Assembly: GCA_964390495.1 (NCBI GenBank)
Contig: CAYMIN010000019.1
Span: 14,213-78,212 of the forward strand
Length of the DNA stretch: 64,000 nt
Reading direction: 5' to 3'
DNA from: UBA11051 sp964390495
GTDB lineage: Bacteria; Armatimonadota; Zipacnadia; Zipacnadales; UBA11051
Part shown: positions 1 to 8,048 of the stretch, one piece after another
Layout: each line of letters begins with the position of its first letter
Position numbering within the stretch: the first letter of the stretch is position 1
The notes under the pieces: generated by a model
The model's input: the letters and a program-made list of their open reading frames with translations, nothing else
What the model was told of the DNA's origin: nothing
Database searches by the model: none
Position numbers and translations under genes: made by a program

Positions 1-202
1 CGCTGGAAAACGGCATCCGTTCGTCGTAGTCCTGCGTATAACACCCGAAGGCAGTCCCCAGGTTTTTCGCGTTGCTGATGCACTGGGTCTGGCGCGCCTT
101 CTCGCGCGCTCTGGCAAAGACCGGGAATAGGATCGCCGCCAAGATCGCGATGATCGCGATTACCACCAACAGCTCAATCAGCGTGAAGCCTTTCTTGTTC
201 AT
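1..202 (-). CDS. Type II/IV prepilin-like protein (H-X9-DG family), 3' part cut off by window edge
   Basis: The complement reads in from an ATG at 202 for 67 codons to the window edge. It begins MNKKGFTLIELLVVIAI, the prepilin cleavage site (G before F, E at +5) plus a hydrophobic helix, then FPVFARAREKARQ, a cysteine, and YTQDYDERMP. The same N-terminal module occurs in three complete prepilins of this window (8049, 17045 and 17970), so this should be another pseudopilin of about 210-220 residues processed by a prepilin peptidase and inserted in the inner membrane. The C-terminal DGHAKW region lies outside the window. A purine-rich GAAAGG directly precedes the start. The family is certain; its specific role (pilus, secretion pseudopilin or surface protein) is unknown. 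Confidence 0.9.
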   Translation of the reverse strand, partial: MNKKGFTLIELLVVIAIIAILAAILFPVFARAREKARQTQCISNAKNLGTAFGCYTQDYDERMPFSS

Positions 203-407
203 CCTTTCACACCACCCTTTGGATTCTGGGTCCCCACATGAGCCGGCTATGGCGCAACCGGTCAAATCTGCGCGATTATATCACATCATTGGCTGTCATG
301 CTGCCATATTCCTGCTCCGCAAGCAAGAAAAGCTTTTGGTTCCGGCCGGACCTGCCCGGTTCGGGTAATGCACAAGCCGCGTAGCTCGGGCTTTCGAACC
401 GAGGTCG

Positions 408-1409
408 TTACAGCTCGGCGGCGTCCCACAGCTCCACTGGCGCGCCGCTCTGGGCCGATAGCTTAGCCGCCTCCATTACCTGTAGGGTCGCCACCATGTC
501 GTTGATGTCGGCGGGCGGCTCATCACCTCGCTCGAACCGCTCCAGGACATCCTTGGTCTGCAGCGGATAGACATCATCGAACTCCGGCCCGACGATCTGC
601 TCGTGATTGCCGTCAAAGCGCTTGATACTGCCGACCCCCAGCGTCTGGGTGCAGACCTGCAGCTTATCGGTGGAGATCGAGAAAAAGCGTTCGTAACCCT
701 CGGGGGTGGTGTAGCTGACCTCGCCGATGCCTACGATCCCCTCGGCGTTGGTCATGGCTATGGTGCAGAGGTCCTCGACGGCGAGATCGTGGACATGGTG
801 GGTCCAATTAGCTCGGACCTCGATGATGGGTGACTTGCCCAGCAGCAGGAACAGGTCAATGACATGCGGGCCGAAATTCCACAGCGGCCCGGCCCCGGTG
901 CGCTCCGGCTGTAGCATCCACTCGCATTTCCATTCCGGGTAGCGGACCGGCGGGCCGGCGAACAGGGCATAGTAATAGCGCGCCACTTTGCCGATGTCCT
1001 CGCCCAGCTCCCGCAGCCGCTGGATGATCCCATACTGGCGACTGACCAGGGCGACGGCGTTGTAGAGCTTCTTCTCATTGGCCTTCTCCGCGACCCGGGC
1101 CAGCTTTTTCCAGGAAAGCCCCATCGGCTTCTCCATGTGGAACGGCAAATCATGGTCCACCAGCCACTCGGCCAGCTCGGTCATCTCGTCATGAGGAGCG
1201 AAAGCGAAGATGAAATCGGGTTCCACCTCTGCAAGCATCTTCTCATAATCGGTGTAGCGCGGGGCGTCGCAGTTGCCGGCCTCGGCGCGAAACTCCAGCA
1301 TTTCCGGGTCCGGGTCGGCGACCGCCGCTATCGGTTGCCCCATCGTGTGCAGACCTTCCATGTAAAACGGCGCGTGCCAGTGATGCAGCCCAATGAACGC
1401 AACTTTCAT
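408..1409 (-). CDS. Gfo/Idh/MocA family NAD(P)-dependent oxidoreductase
   Basis: A 333-residue protein with an N-terminal Rossmann fold (VAFIGLHHWHAPF, where the usual GxGxxG is replaced by GLHHWH) and the family signature EKPMG near residue 110, whose lysine is the catalytic/cofactor-contacting residue. The C-terminal alpha/beta domain holds GPLWNFGPHVIDLFLLL, matching the family's conserved D-x-x-x-H region that acts on sugar substrates. Length is typical. The start has GGAGG eight bases upstream. Members oxidise or reduce sugars, inositols or their derivatives with NAD(P); the substrate cannot be read from sequence. Its neighbour at 1540-2820 is a LarA-type racemase on the same strand, 130 bases upstream, so both may serve small hydroxyacid or sugar catabolism. 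Confidence 0.85.
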   Translation of the reverse strand: MKVAFIGLHHWHAPFYMEGLHTMGQPIAAVADPDPEMLEFRAEAGNCDAPRYTDYEKMLAEVEPDFIFAFAPHDEMTELAEWLVDHDLPFHMEKPMGLSWKKLARVAEKANEKKLYNAVALVSRQYGIIQRLRELGEDIGKVARYYYALFAGPPVRYPEWKCEWMLQPERTGAGPLWNFGPHVIDLFLLLGKSPIIEVRANWTHHVHDLAVEDLCTIAMTNAEGIVGIGEVSYTTPEGYERFFSISTDKLQVCTQTLGVGSIKRFDGNHEQIVGPEFDDVYPLQTKDVLERFERGDEPPADINDMVATLQVMEAAKLSAQSGAPVELWDAAEL

Positions 1410-1539
1410 GAAGAATCCTCCGCCAATCTTCGCCTGGGGCGAGAATCTGTGTGTCTGAACTGATTTTGCTGGGCAACAAGATAAGCCAATGGTGGGACAA
1501 TTTCAAGCCATACGGGGTATGACGGGTACACAGGCGGCC

Positions 1540-2820
1540 TCAGCCGGCCACCGAAGTCAAGAGATACGGCCCGTCCGGCATCACGGCGATGGAGGCGTCA
1601 GGGCCATACTCCGCCAGACAGTCGGCCACCGCCGCCTCAACCGAATCCACCGGAATGACAAAGAGCCGGCTCTGAACCTCGCGCGACAGGCCGGTCGAAT
1701 AATTCAAAACCCGCGCCTTGCGTAAGACCAGCTCGAGCTTATGAAGTTGCCAGAGATCAATCTCCCGGATATCCTCGGCCAAAGCGCGACGTATCAGGTG
1801 ATGCAGGTCCGTAGTTCCGAGCAGCCTGCGCTCAAACTCCGGCCCGCCAATGCCCTCAGCGTTCTCCTGGGCAATGATGATGGTGCCGCCGGGCTTCACA
1901 ATGGGGGCAGCCGCGTCCATACCCTTGATGCCCTGATAGAAGGTCAAATCGAGCGGGTAGCCGGCGGCAGTGGTGATGACGATGTCCACCGGCTTCGGCA
2001 CCTGCACGGCGCACTGGCGCAGGGCATGAGCGGTGGCCTGCCGGTGAGCCAGGGCCAGATCGCCGGCGAAGATGCCGGTTATCTCGCGGCGCTGGTTGAG
2101 CGTGACGTTGAGCATGAAATCGGCCCCGCCGGCCAGCCGCGTGACATCCCACGCCTCCCGGTCCACCGGGTTCTCCTGCAGATTGCCTGAGACCCCGAGC
2201 GGCGCCTCCATCAGCTCGGAACGATGGAAGGCCATGATCGTGTCAGCATCAGTGAGGCCCGGGCAGATGCTCTTGCGACCACCCGAATAACCGGCCATCA
2301 GATGCGGCTCCACCAGGCCGGCAAGAATCTTCAGGTCGGCCTCCAGATAGCGCCTATCCACCCGCGCCGCCGTGCCCTGCGAGGTGACGCCGACGGCGAC
2401 ATGCGACCCCGTATCGCGGGCCTGGTGATTCTCGATGCGACAGCCGCAGTCCATCACCTGCGGCCCCAGCATCTCGGCCAGTTCCTCATCTGTGTTGGGC
2501 CGGTGCAAGCCGGTGGCGACTAGGATGAGGATGTTTTCGGGGTCCAGCCCGGCCTCGATAAGTACCTGAAGCAGCGGAGGCAGCAGCACCGAGTTGGGTA
2601 CCGGACGGGTGATGTCGGACACCACGATGACGGCGTCCCGCCGGCCCGCAGCTAGCTCCGCCAGTGGCGCAGTCCCAATTGGCTCGGCCAAGGCCGTCGC
2701 CATCGCCGCCTGCGGGTCAGTCACCGGCGGCAATTGCGGCATCTCCAGCACATGCCTGACATTGCGGTCGGGTAGGTCAACCTGCAAGCCGGTCTTGCCA
2801 TAGGCTAAATTGACTCGCAT
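1540..2820 (-). CDS. LarA-family nickel-dependent racemase/epimerase (DUF2088)
   Basis: The 426-residue product matches the lactate-racemase LarA family. SDITRPVP follows the N-terminal domain, ATGLHRPN carries the first active-site histidine, and PHLMAGYSGGRKS carries a second histidine and Lys183, the position that binds the nickel pincer cofactor covalently (Lys184 in Lactobacillus plantarum LarA). AFH follows as the third histidine. LarA enzymes racemise or epimerise alpha-hydroxyacids and need the LarB, LarC and LarE cofactor-making proteins, none of which is in this window. The family includes members acting on malate, glycerate, gluconate and other hydroxyacids, so lactate should not be assumed. 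GGAGG lies eight bases before the ATG. Confidence 0.88.
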   Translation of the reverse strand: MRVNLAYGKTGLQVDLPDRNVRHVLEMPQLPPVTDPQAAMATALAEPIGTAPLAELAAGRRDAVIVVSDITRPVPNSVLLPPLLQVLIEAGLDPENILILVATGLHRPNTDEELAEMLGPQVMDCGCRIENHQARDTGSHVAVGVTSQGTAARVDRRYLEADLKILAGLVEPHLMAGYSGGRKSICPGLTDADTIMAFHRSELMEAPLGVSGNLQENPVDREAWDVTRLAGGADFMLNVTLNQRREITGIFAGDLALAHRQATAHALRQCAVQVPKPVDIVITTAAGYPLDLTFYQGIKGMDAAAPIVKPGGTIIIAQENAEGIGGPEFERRLLGTTDLHHLIRRALAEDIREIDLWQLHKLELVLRKARVLNYSTGLSREVQSRLFVIPVDSVEAAVADCLAEYGPDASIAVMPDGPYLLTSVAG

Positions 2821-2857
2821 GCAAGCCTCCGCTAGCTCCTCGGATGACGTTATTCCG

Positions 2858-2928
2858 TTGTAGGGGCGTGATTTATCACGCCCGCTACGCCCCTGCTGGT
2901 TGGGCGCGATGAATTGCGCCCTTACAAG
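2858..2928. repeat. Dispersed palindromic repeat, family A (GGGGCG-type), copy 1
   Basis: Two adjacent palindromes: GGGCGTGATTTATCACGCCC at 2864-2883 and GGGCGCGATGAATTGCGCCC at 2902-2921, framed by TGTAGGGGCG on the left and CGCCCTTACA on the right. Related copies lie at 46594-46663 and 53076-53313. It occupies the 169-base gap between thiD and the LarA-type gene. Each half can form a stable hairpin. No coding sequence. Confidence 0.8.
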
Positions 2929-2989
2929 CGGCCCCTCAATACGCCATCTGGACTGGAGTTATCATCGCTCCGAGCCGTAGCCCGTTGCA

Positions 2990-3844
2990 TCATTCGTTCC
3001 CCTTGAGGCGCTTGTATAGGGCCTCGCCAGCGGCGATGTGGTTCGTGGGGCCGTGACCGGCGCCCAACGGGAGCGCCTCAGCAATGGCAAGAGTGACGAA
3101 GTGCTTGGCAAGCCAGGCGCTCTCAACGACGGATGCCCCCATGGCCAGGCCCGCAGCCAAAGCCGCCGAGAAAGTGCAGCCGGTGCCATGGGTGTTGTCA
3201 GTCGCGATGCGGCGGCACGGCAAAACCGTCACGGCGTCGTCGCCGGCCTCGTAGAGATAGTCATCAGAATCGCCGGCCAGATGTCCACCCTTGATCAGCG
3301 CGGCACCACAGCCAGTGCGGCACAGCTCGCGCGCCGCCGGCAAGATGTCATCAGGACCGGAGATTGTGAGGTCCGTCAGCACCTGCGCCTCGTGGAGGTT
3401 AGGCGTAACTACCATCGCCAGCGGCAAGAGCCGACTCCGCAACACCTCGCAAGCATCATCCGCCAGTAGCCTGTGACCGCTCTTAGAGATCATCACCGGA
3501 TCAACAACCAGATTCGGTACGTCCCAGCGCGCCACGGCCTCGGCCACCGCCTCGACTATCTGGGCAGTGGCCAACATGCCGGTCTTGGCCGCGTCACAGC
3601 CGAGGTCCGACATCACCGCATCAATCTGCGCCACCACCGCGGAGACGAGCTGGACCTCGACATCCGTCACCTCCACGGTGTTCTGAGCCGTCACAGCCGT
3701 AATCGCCGAGGTGCCATAGACCCCCAGCACGGTGAAGGTCTTGAGGTCGGCCTGGATACCCGCGCCGCCACCGGAGTCAGAGCCGGCAACCGTCAGCGCA
3801 ACCGGACAGTCGGTGGGGCTGGTGGTGCGGTCTTGATTAGCCAT
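2990..3844 (-). CDS. thiD: Hydroxymethylpyrimidine/phosphomethylpyrimidine kinase ThiD
   Basis: A 284-residue ribokinase-fold kinase. After a short tail it shows VAGSDSGGGAGIQADLKTF, the ThiD substrate-binding signature, then GVYGTSAITAVTAQNT. NTHGTGCTFSAALAAGLA near residue 215 is the anion-hole/catalytic GTGC motif. The enzyme phosphorylates HMP and HMP-phosphate with ATP in the pyrimidine branch of thiamine biosynthesis, in the cytoplasm. A GCAGGTG Shine-Dalgarno precedes the ATG. No other thiamine genes and no TPP riboswitch are visible nearby; it stands alone between the LarA-type gene and a gene-poor stretch. Confidence 0.93.
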   Translation of the reverse strand: MANQDRTTSPTDCPVALTVAGSDSGGGAGIQADLKTFTVLGVYGTSAITAVTAQNTVEVTDVEVQLVSAVVAQIDAVMSDLGCDAAKTGMLATAQIVEAVAEAVARWDVPNLVVDPVMISKSGHRLLADDACEVLRSRLLPLAMVVTPNLHEAQVLTDLTISGPDDILPAARELCRTGCGAALIKGGHLAGDSDDYLYEAGDDAVTVLPCRRIATDNTHGTGCTFSAALAAGLAMGASVVESAWLAKHFVTLAIAEALPLGAGHGPTNHIAAGEALYKRLKGNE

Positions 3845-4401
3845 ACTTGCACCTGCTGCACGAGTCGCAAAGTTAGCGGGCCGCTGTTATAATTGGTCAT
3901 GCGGCTGGTCGAGTCCTTCAGGATCAGGCTGGGGCTGGCGGGTTGAGCAAGGCTTGCGAGGTACCCCAAGGCCATGATAAGGCGAACGGCGGGCGCACCC
4001 ACGCCGTCGGCGTACGCAGGTAGGAATGGCTGCCCTCCGCGAAATCGCTATTGGGCGTAGCGGTGATGATGGCCATCTGCAAGTCCCAGGGCGGGCCGAC
4101 CAGCGGGACCGTGAACTACCGCGACTGGGACGAGAGCAGGGCCTAGGCCGCAGAGGTGCACGGCCAGTTCAGGCGCAGATTGCAGAATTAGTGCGCGAGC
4201 AGGCAGGGGTCTGCATGACTGCTTACTGCATCTTCGTCTTTTTCACTAATATAATATACCCCCTGTAAGCTATGGCTTCTTGTCATATCTTCTGCTGCGC
4301 AGATAGGATTAAGACCGCTGGCGCGGCTGCAGAGCTGGACGATCAAGCCGGCGGTGCGGGGCTAGCCGCCCAACCGGGGTCAATAGAACGGAGCAGGCGC
4401 T
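3845..4401. other. Gene-poor intergenic region
   Basis: 557 bases between divergent thiD and the subtilase-like gene. Only short open frames occur (up to about 80 codons), none with recognisable motifs or a good ribosome site. A consensus-like TATAAT lies at 4250-4255 in an AT-rich patch, in the right orientation for the downstream plus-strand gene. I see no repeat or RNA element here. Confidence 0.6.
4250..4255 (+). promoter_or_regulatory. Possible -10 element (TATAAT)
   Basis: A perfect TATAAT in an AT-rich island about 147 bases upstream of the subtilase-like start. No convincing -35 hexamer lies 16-18 bases upstream, so this is only a candidate. Confidence 0.35.
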
Positions 4402-5433
4402 ATGAGATTGCCGGCGTGTTTCACTGTGGTGTTGGCATTGCTGGCCGCTGTGTCGGTGTCGGCGCAGCCGCAACTGCCGGCATGGGATGAATTGCCGGAA
4501 GCTGCACAATGGGAATTGCGGATGCTGGGCGTCACTGGGCCGGAGCGTCTGGCTGAGCTGCGCGCGACCGCTGCAAAGCGAGTGGTCACGCTCGCCATCG
4601 TCGGCCAGAGTGGCATCAGCAAGAGCAAGATCAGGCCATATTTGCCTGCAGGCAGCAGCTTTGCGTACCGTTCGTGCCCTGATTACCCCAACTGTGAGCC
4701 GGGGAAGTCCACCCACGATACCGGGCAGGCGCGAGTGATACTGGATTTGACCGCCGCGCTGGGGATACGGGTGCGCTTGGCCTCCTATCGGCCGGATGGG
4801 GCGTGGCAATCAGTGGCAAGGGATATGGCCGACGCCGGTGGGCGCTGCGACATCGTGGTCTGCTTCCAGTCCTTCTGGGGTGAGAATGTGAGCATGATTA
4901 CCGAGGCCATCGCCGCCAGTCCCAGGGCGCTGTTCGTGGCACCCTACGCGGAGTATGAGAAGCGCCCGACGGCTACATGTATGCAAGCGGCCTCAACCAA
5001 GCCGGGAGGCGGCGGACTGGCCAATTTCATCACCTGCGCGCCGCTCGCCCGCAAGTCGGATGGCAGTATCCTGCAGCCGGCCAACCGCGACGCCAACGAT
5101 ACCGAAATCATCAACTTCATCGCGCCCTCGTACCACGCCGGCGGTCGCGGCGGCACCTGCCCGGCAGCCGCGACCACCGCCGCGGCAGCAGCCTTGCTCT
5201 ACGCAAGCGCGGCGCAGCGACCGACCCCCACGCAAGTCATTGAGCTCCTGCGGCAAGGGGCCGGTGTTGATACCCAAGCCCTGACCTCAGCGCCGCCGTT
5301 CACCCACGAGCATATCGAGAGCCTGGAAGCATCTATTGCACAATTGATGCACCCTGAGCCGCAGGGGCCGGCGAAGCTGGATGCGGAGGGTGTCATCTCT
5401 CTCCACGCCTCCTGGCAGATGCTGGGCGATTAG
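4402..5433 (+). CDS. Secreted subtilase-fold (S8-like) protein with altered catalytic triad
   Basis: 343 residues with a clear signal peptide (residues 1-21, ending VSVSAQ) and a GGAGCAGG ribosome site. The order of motifs follows the subtilisin fold. VTLAIVGQSG sits where VAVIDTG normally carries the catalytic Asp, so that Asp appears replaced by Gly. THDTG keeps a histidine (His105) at the HGT position. DIVVCFQSFWG and ALFVAPYAEY correspond to the mid-domain strands, the second lacking the oxyanion Asn. GGTCPAAATTAAAAALLY (Cys253) aligns with GTSMAAPHVAGAAALL, with Cys in place of Ser. It may be a pseudoprotease or a protein with a rebuilt Cys/His centre. The assignment is by motif order, since overall identity to classical subtilases looks low. 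Confidence 0.6.
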   Translation: MRLPACFTVVLALLAAVSVSAQPQLPAWDELPEAAQWELRMLGVTGPERLAELRATAAKRVVTLAIVGQSGISKSKIRPYLPAGSSFAYRSCPDYPNCEPGKSTHDTGQARVILDLTAALGIRVRLASYRPDGAWQSVARDMADAGGRCDIVVCFQSFWGENVSMITEAIAASPRALFVAPYAEYEKRPTATCMQAASTKPGGGGLANFITCAPLARKSDGSILQPANRDANDTEIINFIAPSYHAGGRGGTCPAAATTAAAAALLYASAAQRPTPTQVIELLRQGAGVDTQALTSAPPFTHEHIESLEASIAQLMHPEPQGPAKLDAEGVISLHASWQMLGD

Positions 5434-5478
5434 ACGCCTGGGGCTTGGCCGTGCGCAAATAGCCAAGCCGCCGGCGTC
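5433..5478. terminator. Long two-step hairpin between convergent genes
   Basis: GACGCC and GGCGTC form the outer stem, GGCTTGGC and GCCAAGCC the inner stem, with a loop of about 12 bases. It lies just after the stop of the subtilase-like gene and before the end of the convergent minus-strand gene, as expected of a bidirectional terminator, although no U-tract follows on either side. Confidence 0.55.
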
Positions 5479-5524
5479 ACGGGAACGAAGCTGGGGTGTG
5501 AGATCGCCAACATCTTGGGCTGCG

Positions 5525-6844
5525 TTACTGCTCCTGCGCCTCTTGCGGGAGCTCTTTGCTCAGCCAGATGTCGTCGAAGCAGAGCTTGGCGCCGATGCCC
5601 TGTTTGAGTGGGTATCCGGCCGAGTAGAAGCGCAGCACGTCTATCTCCGCCCAGTTCGGCTCACGTTGCGCCAGGAAATCCGTCTTGGCGAATGAGAACA
5701 GCTTCCAGCCTTCCCAGTCAATGGTGATTTTTCTCTGGAAGCTGTCCTGCCGGTCAGTGGCGGGATTGATGGTCTCCAAAAACAGCAGTACCTGGCTCTC
5801 GTCGGGGTCCGCGCAATGGACCCACATGTTGAGGTAGTTGTACTGAGTCCAGTCAGAGGCGATGGTTCTGAGGAAAAGTGAGGTCCACAATACGGTATCC
5901 GTCCACTCAGCCACCCGTTCGCCGGTCCTGGTGGGCTCTTTAACAGATATGAGAGGCCTCAGAGCTGCGGCGTTAGTGTCCGGGTGGAAAAGGACGAGCT
6001 TGTGCCCCGGCGGCTCGTCAGGTATCAGTCGGAGGTCATCGAATCGCAACACGGTGCCAGGCTCGTAGCGGGTGAGGCCGGGCCAGCCCTCGAAGGCCAG
6101 GCGCACGCTGTCTATCTTGGTGAACCCAACCGCCTCATGGGCCTTGCGGAAGCTGCATGCGTAGAAGCGCAGTTCACGCCAGCCCTCCCAGTCAATAGTG
6201 ACCAGCGCCCGGTAATAGTCCGGCTTGTCCGTGGTGGGTTCGTCCGAGTACAGCAGCAGCGCCATGACCGCGCCAGTGGCCTTCTCGGAATGAACCCACA
6301 TGGCGATACTGTCGTATCCGGTCCAGTCATGCGGGACCTGGGTGTTGACGATGTACTTCGCGGCAACTCCGGGATCCCATTTGCCCGCCGTCTCGCCTTG
6401 TTTGACGACCTCGCTGTCAGCCACCAGGTCGAGCCCATTCTCTCCGCGAACGTCACGCCAGCGCGTGCCCGGGTCGCCCTCCATATCGTCAATCATCACA
6501 GCATCTGCGAGGGCTTCCGCTTGGTCCTGGGGCGGTTCCGCGACAATGCAGTACGCTTCGCCCTGGCGGGTGAGATGGAGCCCTGAAGCACGGCACAACG
6601 CCTCCAGGGCTTCCTGAGCGGTCGCGTCCTTGAGTACGAACTCCTCTACCGTGCGCCGCCCGATGTCCTCATCGACGAGCACTTCCACTCCGGCCACGGC
6701 GGCGATCATCTTGGCAACCGAGCCCACTGTAGCACCCTCTACATGCAGGTTTATCGCTGTCGGCTCTGGTTGAGCCAGGCCCAAAGACGAAACTAGAAAC
6801 GCCAATAGCATCAGCAGTACACCACTCCACCTACGCCTCACCAT
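5525..6844 (-). CDS. Secreted protein with STN-like domain and two carbohydrate-binding-like domains
   Basis: 439 residues with a signal peptide (MVRRR then a hydrophobic helix, ending about residue 24). Residues about 29-105 read as an STN/secretin short domain (INLHVEGATVGSVAKMIA, then VEEFVLKDATAQEALEAL, then GEAYCIV). The rest is two similar beta-rich modules of about 150 residues, each with a W-x-x-Y-(D/N) strand followed by TIDWEGW and ending in LRFDDLRL or LCFDDIWL, like CIA30/galactose-binding jelly-roll domains. STN domains normally occur at the N-terminus of secretins and TonB receptors and bind peptidoglycan or signal partners. Here no secretin or barrel follows, so the protein may anchor a glycan-binding module at the envelope. 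AAGGGGAG precedes the ATG. Specific role unknown. Confidence 0.65.
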   Translation of the reverse strand: MVRRRWSGVLLMLLAFLVSSLGLAQPEPTAINLHVEGATVGSVAKMIAAVAGVEVLVDEDIGRRTVEEFVLKDATAQEALEALCRASGLHLTRQGEAYCIVAEPPQDQAEALADAVMIDDMEGDPGTRWRDVRGENGLDLVADSEVVKQGETAGKWDPGVAAKYIVNTQVPHDWTGYDSIAMWVHSEKATGAVMALLLYSDEPTTDKPDYYRALVTIDWEGWRELRFYACSFRKAHEAVGFTKIDSVRLAFEGWPGLTRYEPGTVLRFDDLRLIPDEPPGHKLVLFHPDTNAAALRPLISVKEPTRTGERVAEWTDTVLWTSLFLRTIASDWTQYNYLNMWVHCADPDESQVLLFLETINPATDRQDSFQRKITIDWEGWKLFSFAKTDFLAQREPNWAEIDVLRFYSAGYPLKQGIGAKLCFDDIWLSKELPQEAQEQ

Positions 6845-7224
6845 CTCACTCTCCCCTTCTCAAACACAAACCCACGCATCCGGGCTCAGTGCATCAGTCT
6901 CATGGATGACTAACGTATTGTGCCTCGCACCGGTTCACTTAATGTTGGGAATTCGCCTCTACTAACGGCTCTCCAGTGTGTCATCCGGATCCCGACCAGA
7001 GGCGATGCTGCTGCTCTTTGCGGAGCTGGTGGCCCCGCCTCCCTGTAGCATCCACCGCTACGGCGTCACAGGGGCAAATACTGGGGCGCACCTAAACCCC
7101 AGCACCTCGCGGAGAGTGACCATAGGCTGGAGCGGTGACAGGTCTACATGGTCACGATGGGTGTCGGGGGCGAAAAGGGCTCTCTAGGACGCAGCCCTGT
7201 CCTTCTCGTCTCCCGGACGCCAAG
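6845..7224. other. Non-coding stretch upstream of STN-domain gene
   Basis: 380 bases with only short, motif-free open frames. It adjoins the APH-family pseudogene at 7225 and may be further decayed coding DNA, but I recognise nothing in it. Confidence 0.4.
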
Positions 7225-7620
7225 TCACTCTTCAAAGGCCTCGACTAGCTCACCCAAGATGCTTTGGTGATGCACCCCACGCTGACCGCCCGATGGCACC
7301 CATGACAGCTTCGCGAGTACTACACTGAGGAGATACAGTTGTTGCAGTGGCCGGTGTGGATTATGCTCGACGGCATGGGCACACCGCAAGCGTGCCAAAT
7401 CAAAGCTCTCGGACCTACGCGGGTAATAGCCGTGCTCCCCGAAGTGATGCTCAAACTACATCAGGTCCCACCTCGGGTCGCCGGCCCTAGCATCTGCGAA
7501 ATCCAACACTGCGACGATGCGGAGATTTTCGTTGACAATAAGGTCCCCGCTGTGCATGATGTCCTCCTAGTGGATCAGGCCTGTCCGGGTGGGAGACACA
7601 ATACGTAAGAGGCCAGGTGT
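7225..7620 (-). pseudogene. Remnant of an APH/phosphotransferase-family kinase
   Basis: The complement has one reading frame ending at TGA 7225-7227. It reads GLIH, an in-frame TAG (7567-7569), EDIMHSGDLIVNE, IVAVLDFADARAGDPRWDLM, a second TAG (7456-7458), then RRSESFDLARLRCAHAVEH and a plausible C-terminal tail. This follows the aminoglycoside-phosphotransferase/choline-kinase core, in which LIHGD supplies the catalytic Asp and VLDFGDA the metal-binding Asp. The first stop falls within the HGD motif. The frame is otherwise intact for about 110 codons, so decay looks recent. The N-terminal lobe upstream of 7620 is missing or unrecognisable. The original substrate is unknown. Confidence 0.7.
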
Positions 7621-7682
7621 ATCACGGGTAGGGAATTGGCACACCCACGGCGAAATGGGAACCAGTAGCAACAAACCGAGGG

Positions 7683-7899
7683 GTGAAACAGATCAGATCA
7701 AGCACGGCGCTGTTGGTATTGGTCGCGGTGACCGTGGTCTCCAGTCTGGCGGCTGCCAACGCTGGTACGGTTACCGAGCGCCGCCACTCGTACCGTCCAG
7801 CTAACCGACGATGACCACAGTATAACCGGCACCACCAACCGCTACAACGGCGGCGGCAACATGGGACTCTCCGACGACCATGCCAAGTGGTACCCGTAG
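7683..7899 (+). pseudogene. Signal-peptide start joined out of frame to a prepilin H-X9-DG tail
   Basis: A GTG at 7683 opens 43 codons that begin with a good signal-peptide-like segment (VKQIRSSTALLVLVAVTVV, then SSLAAANAG) and stop at 7812-7814. In a different frame, 7801-7899 encodes TGTTNRYNGGGNMGLSDDHAKW followed by a stop. That closely resembles the prepilin C-termini encoded at 16395 and 17314 (RHNxGxNxxFVDGHAKW). The two halves are not in one frame, so this appears to be a broken gene or two fragments. The proper prepilin N-terminus (GFTLIE) is absent. Confidence 0.55.
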
Positions 7900-8048
7900 C
7901 AGCGCCCGACTCACGAGACACGGCGCATCTCAGCGCGACGCGCTCTTGCGCCGATGTCTCCAAGTTGTTCACTCGCGATAGGTTTATCCCAGTCAGTATA
8001 AGTGAATCATGGAGAATAGCGGACAACGTGCGAAGGGAGAGACCGATT

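Noticed and set aside
3901..4268. Short plus-strand frames upstream of the subtilase-like gene
   Set aside because: None has a recognisable motif or a convincing Shine-Dalgarno site, and each is broken by nearby stops.
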